From positions 113,494-177,493 of IMG/VR virus record IMGVR_UViG_3300046167_000921: 64,000 nucleotides of DNA; one strand, given 5' to 3'. A program made the translations under genes and the position numbers. Source of the stretch: a virus. The notes below the pieces were generated by a model, which was not told where the DNA came from, ran no database searches, and saw only the letters and a program-made list of their open reading frames with translations. Positions within the stretch are counted from its first letter, which is position 1. Every line of letters starts with the position of its first letter. Below, one piece after another: positions 17,601-25,200 of this stretch.

Positions 17601-19248
17601 CATCCCAAGATAGGGTTGCGTAGGAGACGCCTCTATCTACTCTCAGGAGAGTCTCGTCTTGTGCGTCTGCTTCATCGTGCCTGAAGGTAATTCCGTTCGT
17701 GGAGCTATCCGAAATGTAGAGGTTTCGGGTAACAACAAGGTCTTGACCTACAGTGAAGTCTGTAGAAGCACTAGCATTATTAGAGAGAGCCCAAGTGCTA
17801 GTGCCATTGTCCCATTGGATTGTGGCATAAGAGGGTGCGTTACTGAGAGCAACTGCAATAGATGCGTTTGCTGGGGTGTTATCCGTGGTGGCATCAGAGT
17901 TCAATATAATCTGATGAGTCGCTCCCTTCTCGACAGAGAGGGTTGAGTTGGAGCTTACGGTAGCTCCACTCGTTAACGTAACCTCGCCACCGACAGTCAA
18001 CGTCCCTGTGGTAGAGAGGTTATTGTCGTTAAAAGAGAGGTCATTGTTAGCGTTTGTTGTCTGGATTTGACCATCCGTGAGCTCTATGTCTCCTACTGTT
18101 GAAGCAGAGGCTAAAGTAGAGATCCCTGTAACATCTAGCGTCCCTGCAATTGAGGTGTCACCTGTTGTGTCGGCGACGGTGAACTTATTAGTGTCTACTG
18201 CAAGGCCCGCGTTCGCGTTAAGTAAGCTTGAGAATGTGGCGATACCTGTGACTGCCAAAGTTGTGGCCACCTGAACCGTACCTGTAGTCTCTAAACTTTT
18301 TAGTTTGAGGTCAGAGTAATCGGTAGGGTTGAAATTTGTATCTCCGCCCGTGGCTCCGTTGGGAGCTTGTGCGAGTTTAAAAACCTGATCGGTGTTGTCG
18401 AAGATAAATAGTTGATCTCCTTCAGCACCAGGGTTGGTGATAAATAGGCCAATGTCGTTTGCTACGTCCCCATTGTTGAGGATCATAACGGGGTCTTGGA
18501 CAGTAACTTGATCTGTATTGACAGTAGTTGTAGTTCCGTTAACTGTCAGGTTGCCTGTCACAGTAAGATCGTTGCTTACCGTGAGGTCGTTTGAAACCGT
18601 CACGTCATTCGGGAGTCCGATAGTTACAATCGAACCGTTGGCATTATCCCCGTCAGCGGTTACGGCAACTGTAGTCTCAGAGTTTGTTGCGGTGAAAGTG
18701 AGGGTCTGTCCGAGAGGCAGATTATCGGTGTTAGCTCCATCTGAGATTGTGATCGTAGAGTTAGCTAACTTCGAGTTGGTTACTTGACCGTCTTCTATGT
18801 TTGGGGTCTGGATTGCATCTGTGGTGAGGGAAGCGACACCTGTTGCAGAGATTGTCAGGTCTCCAGAGATAGCTACGTTCTCCCACCTTGAATCATTGTC
18901 GTTATCGTAGATAAGGACATGGGCTTCCCCAACACCTGCAATATTTACATCTGTGAGGTCTCCAACTTGGATGCCACCACCTGAGTCAACATACGCCTTA
19001 GTCGCTACGTCTTGTGCATTCGTAGGGTCTGCCACATCTACGATCTTTTGACCATTGAAATCAACATCGGCAGAAGGGGCTATGTTAGAGAGAGTAGGAA
19101 GGGCTGTCTCAGTCCCTCCTGCGGTAGCCCCGTCGTGAACCCGAATTGTGTTCTTCGTGGTGTCTACGGTGATCTCACCGACAGCACCTGTGAAAGCATT
19201 ATTCTCAGCAGTTGTTCCCCTGCGTAATTGTACTCTGCGGACTGACAT
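11662..19248 (-). CDS. Giant tail-fibre/tropism-type repeat protein, 2,528 aa
   Basis: The N-terminus (VQLRRGTTAENNAF, then GEITVDTTKNTIRVHDG) is the Mtd/fibre N-terminal motif that attaches many phage fibres to the baseplate or neck. The rest is tandem beta-structured repeats: LTANGGI-type blocks followed by FSVADTSGN, SATGTIDF, a TTGSVTV block and SSDSSTIVVSMDDN blocks, varied but sometimes nearly identical. The C-terminus ends in FIYNGTNWSLISS, a motif common at fibre ends. It is rich in Thr, Ser, Asp, Asn and Gly and nearly lacks Cys. Probably an extended virion fibre. A TATATATA late-type box lies 34 bases before its start, with GAAGGAG as ribosome-binding site. Confidence 0.9.
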   Translation of the reverse strand: MSVRRVQLRRGTTAENNAFTGAVGEITVDTTKNTIRVHDGATAGGTETALPTLSNIAPSADVDFNGQKIVDVADPTNAQDVATKAYVDSGGGIQVGDLTDVNIAGVGEAHVLIYDNDNDSRWENVAISGDLTISATGVASLTTDAIQTPNIEDGQVTNSKLANSTITISDGANTDNLPLGQTLTFTATNSETTVAVTADGDNANGSIVTIGLPNDVTVSNDLTVSNDLTVTGNLTVNGTTTTVNTDQVTVQDPVMILNNGDVANDIGLFITNPGAEGDQLFIFDNTDQVFKLAQAPNGATGGDTNFNPTDYSDLKLKSLETTGTVQVATTLAVTGIATFSSLLNANAGLAVDTNKFTVADTTGDTSIAGTLDVTGISTLASASTVGDIELTDGQIQTTNANNDLSFNDNNLSTTGTLTVGGEVTLTSGATVSSNSTLSVEKGATHQIILNSDATTDNTPANASIAVALSNAPSYATIQWDNGTSTWALSNNASASTDFTVGQDLVVTRNLYISDSSTNGITFRHDEADAQDETLLRVDRGVSYATLSWDESSTYFSVSEGINVVGAITQGAVDGASNFSVSNAGVVTSDSDGHRLAGITFSGTTIEASTNGAGIDFGNENVSTTGNLSSTDVTSTGNASINTATLSGLLTANGGITADGGVFTVADTSGNVSTSGTMNVTGDFDVNGNFTITAASGATTVVGAITATAEGTQIADFTFNNGEVTSATGTIDFSNENLTTIGTLSGGAGTLTSLNVSDGNITNVGDISLDTISSDSSTVVVSMDDNVAGSFEVKEGLNSYIKVDTTDGSELITFGKEVAFDTATFTGDVSYDSALTVDGLLTANAGITADNFSVADATGNTQIGGTLTVTSTVTATAEGSRIADFTFNNGEITSATGTIDFSNESLTTTGSVTVASLNVSDGNITNVGDISLDTISSDSSTIVVSMDDNVAGSFEVKEGLNSYIKADTTDGSELITFGKETTFSDAVNASATVTVDGLLTANAGITADNFSVADTSGNTQVGGTLTVDGLLTASGGISADNFTVADTSGNTTISGTLQAEDAVTVDGLLTANGGITADNFSVADTSGNTQIGGTLTVTSTITATAEGTQIADFTFNNGEVTSATGTIDFANENLTTTGSVTVASLSVAEGDITNVGDISLDTISSDSSTIVVSMDDNVAGSFEVKEGLNSYIKVDTTDGLELITFSRDVIFAGTANFTSGAIGLNGGNIVVNENGNATDFRVETPLSSEALFVDGTNDLVEVNRPLDVTGATTVSGSFDVSGATSLNGVLSILSSDLAGDANNQSALVLLNSDATAVGTERDAKIEVERGTATNSYIQWDESEDEWSVSNALHSVGNFDVNGNFSVASASGNTSVGGTLAVTSTITATAEGTQIADFTFNNGEVTSATGTIDFANENLTTTGSVTCTNLTVNGTLTTVNSTDLEVVDSMIRLNKGAGSGANNTRDIGIFMERGSDEDDAVFFFDEDDSIFKMGLTQTASTATDFTEPTTWGALKIGTLTTTNAVTSAGVVNANGGIAIDTNGFTVDGANYNLSTTGEVLVTKTSANALKVETDANGEIFNIDTTTPKVTVTTAVFEPDAGINVGADVFSVSNTGVTSILNTVNVKADNTAALVVEKANGTDVVNVDTTNSITTVTGQFKTDDLRASSTGTGSFKINLVNNIANALEIKDLGAGGDADSYMTFNTTEGSELITLAQPTAFSGLTTLQGEVNVESNTNGIVFNSDLTGNGEESDAKLITVERGTETNALIEWDEDNDEFNINSVSGLHLQGKAGANALTVGDTTSAGTTTATLTTAGALSLASTLNVTGVTTLTGLAINTLSDNDGDGIVVELADNDTDAFVIKQGDAGEAYVTVNTTAESLTLNQSTATSSDLSVGTTLTVTGQSTLDDTLNIKASPTNSVAILLNSDSADADVSIFKVNDTTANVQFDWDDSEGSFVVKGGKLHSETQVTVGGTITTDPNFTVATSGEVSTESTVTASGNVKTSSGAIQIDTPSLGAITFNSDDTAELDAHDFGITVSRPSAGTDAVFFWDESENVWQFNNAGNVQVANTLIADSDAGGAISISSGLITSASGTISFDNENLTTTGTLTAGVATLTSVNVTSDGLSTITLNSDLAGGVAPSQNVGITVNRGSSTDATLHYDETADTWKADRGDGNAEILLTEEDVLYTLTTDSGGGSTYSFDQKTNNALSILGTANEIGVTNTDGAVTIAIEDNPTLIGSSAQGVLISGNVTVTGNFSGTGAAVKLADRMIYLGQNNDSATRDLGWYSKYGNNLAAARYAGMIYQPEETDADAKDGVYKVFHGISTDLSLGTDLNITVTDSELAPIDTSMVRGGKASGADLTGADLTLSGGLSTGSADGGSIVFKTASPSGSGSSSNSASTALTINAGQRVITSSDLAVGGQAVLDTSTISLGNGDITFAVTKSYHKVTPDGANNTISTITGGETGSILVIQKSGGGNLILSDDGTSGTADGLALATGSNITLSNDYSSATFIYNGTNWSLISSVTVGA
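14998..17130 (-). repeat. Long near-identical DNA repeats inside the giant fibre gene
   Basis: Four blocks of about 110 bases (near 14998-15111, 15849-15963, 16531-16641 and 17039-17130) are nearly identical and encode the FTFNNGEVTSATGTIDF segment. Three flanking blocks encode SSDSSTIVVSMDDN (15680-15790, 16380-16480, 16860-16960). The DNA-level identity, beyond protein similarity, suggests recent duplication or gene conversion. One copy (15774-15805) contains a perfect 12-bp inverted repeat. Confidence 0.85.
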
Positions 19249-19281
19249 GGAATTTACTCCTTCTGATATTTTTGTAGTCGA

Positions 19282-19289
19282 TATATATA
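19282..19289 (-). promoter_or_regulatory. Candidate late promoter (TATATATA) for the 2,528-aa fibre gene
   Basis: TATATATA differs from the T4 late octamer at one position. It lies 34 bases before the start codon, about the same distance as the exact octamers before the 309-aa gene and the endolysin gene. No -35 element is needed for T4 late promoters. Confidence 0.4.
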
Positions 19290-19298
19290 CAAGAGTTA

Positions 19299-22200
19299 TT
19301 AAGAGACTAAAACTCCATGATCCACTTCTGCATATATAACAGGGTCATTGAACCCAGCCCCATTCCAATCGGTGCTGAAATCTGTGTTCTGCACAAAGGC
19401 GTCGCCCACTGAACCATAGTCAACGGTCTCGATTACCTGACCTAGGACAATCAAGTCCGCGACCGCATTAACATTACTTTGGGTAGGGGAACTCAATAGA
19501 ATAAGCTCATTCGGGCTAGTTCCTACATTATATTCCGTCGATGTCCCAAGAACCGTTGGGACATACTTGTTCAGCCCATTATCTGTTGTGTACCTTAGAA
19601 CCTGCTTGTTCGTGTCCGCTTGAGAGTTGATGTCAATCAAGTTCGAGGTGTTGATCCCAATCTCAAGATCTATCTGATTGTTCACGTCATCGTGTGTGAA
19701 AGAGATGCCTTGATCTTCAACAAAAGCGTGTGTGCCAGCTTCAAGAGCCGACCCGACAGCGTCTCTTGCTGATTCAGCAAGGATTGTAGAGACAAACTCA
19801 CCCGCGTTGGCGTTCCAAACTAAAACTTCGTCGCCTACAAAGTCTCCCGTAGTGACATTGACATCTGAGAGGGTGTTGACCGACCCTAGAGATGTGAGGT
19901 TAGAACCATCTAACGCACCGAGCTTGCCTTGAACGTCTGTGAGAATTGCCTTGCCTGCATCTGCACCGCCTCCGTTTACGGTGGTGTCCGCGAGCGACGC
20001 ATCTTTCAGACCTAATGTCGCTCTCTGGTCGGCTACCGTAGCATCATCAAGTAGGTCGAGACCCACAGAGGTGACTGTGTACGAGTCAATAGAGCCTTGA
20101 GCATCGGTATATATGATCTTGTCTGCCCCAAGAGGCTCTAATGCAGATATGTCGTCTAACAGACCACTCTGAGCTTGTATGTCCGTCCCGATCTCAAGGT
20201 CTAAAGAGGCTCTTACTTGAGCTGGGGTCTCTGCTACAAAGTTACCCCCATCACCTACAATGAAGTTTCCGTCTGCAACCGCAAGACCAGAAATGTCTTG
20301 AAGGTTCGAGCTGAGGGCTAAATCCACTCTACTGTTGGCGTCATCATAGGATGCGGTTAGACCCGTAGAGTGGTTAGCGTGGTCGAACATCGACCCCGTG
20401 ATGTCTTGAGCATCCTCTGTGGTATCCGTTAGGTCAGATAATGTTAAAGATCTGATCCAAGATGCAGTTACAATTTCATTTCCATTTGCCGCAGCAGCGG
20501 GTGCCGTTATAGAACCTGAACCTGTTACTGTAAGATTCCCGCTTATTGAGGTGTTCCCAGAAGCACCTGCAACTGTGAATAGGTTGTTTCCGACAGTGAG
20601 ATCGCCTATAGTGGAAATGTTCTCAGCTCCGAAGCTAACTCCATTACCCCCAGAGGTGATAGAAGTCCCACTCAGGACAAGGTTTCCAAGTGTAGCTCCC
20701 GCTGAAGACTCGATCTCTTTACCAAAGACAACCTTCTCTGAGCCGTCTGTAGTAACAAATGTGAGGTAGTCGTTGCCAGCTTCCGTAAAGATGAGAGCTT
20801 CTGCTTGGTTGTCTGTGAGTGAGATCTCCGTCACAGACAGAGTCCCATTAATGGTGAGGTTTCCACCTTGCAGAAGAAGAATGTTGCCTCCATCGGACAA
20901 GTCCGCAGTAGAGATCACTCTATTCTCGAAGTTAGCTCCATCGTGGACAATGAAGTGCTTGTTTGCAGACCCCGCAACAGTTACGTCGGAGAGGTCGTTT
21001 AAGCCTGAATTAGAGGCTAAGAAGTCTCCCGTGTCATTAGAGACAGCAGTTCCAAATCCAAGAGTTGCTCTAGCATTAGCTTGATCTATACCCAGAGAGG
21101 TTCTAGCTTGAGCGGGTGTCTCTGACACAAATCCGTTTCCGTCACCTACAATGAAGTTCCCCTCTGTATTGGCGAGTTCGGCAATATCTTGCAGATTATC
21201 GGACAGCGTGAGATCAACTCTGTTGTCGGCATCATCATAGGACGCGGTTAGGCCCGTAGAGTGGTTAGCGTGGTCGAACATCGCACCTGCGATGTCTTGA
21301 GCATCCTCTGTGGTATCCGTTAGGTCAGATAATGTTAAAGATCTGATCCAAGATGCAGTTACAATTTCATTTCCATTTGCAGCGGCAGCGGGTGCCGTTA
21401 TAGAACCCGTACCTGTTACAACTAGGTCACCTCCCACAGTGACACCTAATGTTGAAGAGATATCACCCTCAACATTTAGGTCACCTGTCTGAACAGGGGC
21501 TTTGCTGAGTCCTGCAACAGAGGAGAAGTCAGTGGATGTGCCGTCCACAGCCCCGCTATGTGTCGCAAATACGAACGCATCTTCTCCCTCATCCCAGAGA
21601 ACTACAGCATCATCTAGGTCGCCCCTGTTTAGGAAGAGGCCGATGTCGAGGGTGTTATTGTTTCCTCCGATGCCATTATTAAGCTCGATGACTCGGTCTT
21701 TAACAGAGAGGTTGTCCGTATCTATTGTGGTTAGCGTACCTGTAACCGTAAGATCAACGCAGGTGACAGATCCTGTAGTGGTTATGTTCTCAGCTCCGAA
21801 GCTAACTCCATTACCTCCAGAGGAGATGCTAGTCCCACTCAGGACAAGGTTTCCAAGTGTAGCTCCCGCTGAAGACTCGATCTCTTTACCAAAGACAACC
21901 TTCTCACCTGCATCTGTAGTAACAAATGTGAGGTAGTCGTTGCCAGCTTCCGTAAAGACAAGAGCTTCTGCTTGATTATCTGTAAGTGAGATCTCCGTCA
22001 CAGACAACGAGCCGTTGAGGGTGAGGTCACCGCCATTTAGGAGAGGGATCTCACTGCCGTCTAAAAGATCAGCGGTAGAGATCAATCTATTCTCGAAGTT
22101 AGCCCCATCGTGGACAATGAAGTGTTTATTTGCAGGTACGGCTATTGAAATATCACTCAGGTCATCTAAGCCTGAATTAGAGGATAGGAAGTCTCCCGTG

Positions 22201-25200
22201 TCATTAGTAACAGCAGTCCCAAAGCCAAGAGTTGCTCTCGCATTAGCTTGATCTATACCCAGAGAGGTTCTAGCTTGTGTCGAGGTCTTGAGTACAATGT
22301 CGTTCCCGTCACCCGCGAGGAAGTTGTCGGCAGTAGGTGCGGCAATCGCGGAGATCTCGGTTAGTCTGTCATTTACAGGCTGAAAGTTCCCTCCTACATT
22401 GATGAACTGTATTTCATTCTGTACGAACGCCGTAGTAGCTATTTGGGTACTGTCATCACCCTGTACTGCTGTAGGTGATTCGGGTGTACCTGTTAGGGTA
22501 GGGCTGTTTACTCTAGCAATAGTGGCATCTACCGAGAAGTCTATCTTGTCATTAACATCGTCGTAAGTCACAGTGATATCTGTTTGAGTACCGCTGTTGA
22601 TCAAGCTACCTACGGCATCTTGAGACTCTTCAATAATAGTGTTGTCTCCTACTGTCAACGCCCCTTGTGCATTGAAGATTAAGACCTTACCTTGTGCCTT
22701 GTTTGTAGTGTCAACGTCAGACAGATCGTTGATAGAAGACGATGTCTTTATCAGGCTCGTTCCGTCAGATAACTGATTTGAAGAGAGTTGAATATTCTCA
22801 AAGAGACTGTTCCCCGTGTAGACCAAAACTTGGTTTACCAAAGGAGTTCCTGCTTGAGGGTCATTAGTTATCGTGACATCATTCAGGTCATCTAAACCTG
22901 AATTAGAGGCTAGGAAGTCTCCCGTGTCATTAGAGACAGCAGTTCCAAATCCAAGAGTTGCTCTAGCATTGACTTGATCTATACCCAGAGAGGTTCTAGC
23001 TTGTGTGGGAGTCTTAAGAACGAGATCTGCCCCGTCACCCGCGAGGAAGTTGTCGGCAGTAGGCTGTGCGATAGCGGAGATCTCGGTTAGTCTGTCATTC
23101 TGTTCCTGTACGTCAACCCCAACCTCAAGATTCAGGTGGGCGTGAGGGTCGTTCGATGCGATTAAGTCTCTACCTTCCTGTGTGACAGCAGAGACTGCAA
23201 ATGTATTATTGCCTGTTGTGTATAGTATGTTTCCAGCTACAGGGTTAAGGCTTGCGATAGAGACTAAAGAGTCCTGTAAAGTGGCGGTGACTTGCCCGTC
23301 ATTTACTCCACCATCATCTGTATAGGCGAAGGTAATGCCTGTAGAGTGGTTAGCGAGGGTAAACTGAGCCCCTACGATGTCTTGAACCGCCTCCGTAGTG
23401 TTAGCGAGATCAGATAGCTCAAGTCCTCTTACCCAAGCCGCAGTGACAATGTGGTTATCTGCAACAGCTTGTGCGGGAGCGAGGATTGTACCTGTACTGT
23501 TTACCGTAAGAGATCCTGTAGTAGAGATATTACCTTGTGAATCAAGGTCGCCCACTCTCAAGTCTGCGTCTGCGATACCAGCCACTGCATCGAAGTCAAT
23601 GGTGTTGATATCGACTGCACCTGAGTGTGTAGCCAGCCTAAAGATGTCAAGACCCTCATCCCATAGGAAAACTGCGTCATCGAGATTGCCTCGGGTCAGC
23701 AGGAGTCCTAAGTCATTTGCGTTATTTCCTACAAACCCGTTATTGAGTTCGATGATACTATTCGCGACAGCGAGATTGTTTTGGTTATTGATGTTCTGAA
23801 CGCCGTTTACGGTAAGGTTCTGAACCGTGATGTCACCACCTGTTGTCAGATCTGTGTTTCCAAGATCAATCGTACCTGTGGAATCTTCAATAGATCCCGA
23901 CCCGATAGTCATCGTGCCGTCAATGACGGTTGTTTTTAACAACCTGATTTCTTCGCTGTTGTCTGTCGTGTCGATTTCGACATAAGACACATTGTTTGTA
24001 GACTCTTCGATCTTCAGGGCGATACCTTGATTGTCTGCGACATTCAAGCTGATTTGGTTGCCTCCAGAGGTGATTGAGTCTACTTCTATATCTGCCACGT
24101 TGGTGATGTTTTGATTGTTTGCAGATAGTCCTGAAGAGAGGGTTGTTGCTCCTGTAACAGTCAATTCTCCCGCTACTGAGGTGTTACCTGAAGCACCTGC
24201 GACTGCAAAGAGGTTATTTCCTACCGTGAGATTACCTGTTGTGGTCAACGCCTCCGTTCCAAAATCAACCCCTCCATTGTTTGAGGTAGTGATCGAATTG
24301 TCTTCGAGGAGTAGGTTTCCAATTGAAGAACCTGAGATACCTTCAAAGGTCTTCCCAAACACTACCTTCTCATCGCCGTCTGTAGTAACAAACGTCAAGT
24401 ATTGATTTCCTCCCTCAGATATAGATAGAGCGGAAGCCAAGTTGTCCGACATCAAGAGAGAGGCTGTGGCAAGAGAGGTAAGTGTAGTGACACCTGCGTC
24501 AAGCGTGCCTGTGGTGGATATGTTCACCGCATTAAAGGAGATATTGCCTCCTGCACTATTGACTGTCGCATCATTGCCGTTTGGGGTGATTGAAAGAGAA
24601 TTTGCTCCCGTATTCGGATTGACGACATTAAGACCGCCTTCCATAGAAGAGAGTCCGTCTACAGAGAGTGATCCAGAGATCTCCGTGTTGCCTGTAAGAC
24701 CTTCTACTAGGAAAAGGTTATTCACGTTAATCCCGCCGTTCGGCTTGAACGTGTTCGCGAGAATAAGCTCGTCGCTACCGTCTAACAAGGGGACTTTCGA
24801 CCCATTAGAGAGGTCGGCAGTAGAGATGGTTCTGTTAGAGAAGTCACCCTGTGCGTCGCTAACTAGCATCTGAATCGGAGCCACCCCAGCGATGCTGACA
24901 TCAGCCAGATCCTCTAGCCCAGACCCTGAAGCTAGGAAGTCTGCTACTTCACTCGTAGAGGCACTTCCAAGACCTAATGCATCTCTGGCGTTCTGGTTCG
25001 CGAGGACGACGAAGTTGTTACCGTCTCCTACAATAAAGTTTCCGTTGGCTCTGTTGAGCTGGGAGAGATCTTGGAGACTGCTTGCTAAGGAGGCGTCTAC
25101 CCTGTTGTTGATGTCGTCATAGGTGAACGTGATACCCGTAGAGTGGTTCACATGATTAAACATTACACCTGCGATGTCTTGAACGTCCTCAGTGGTGTCC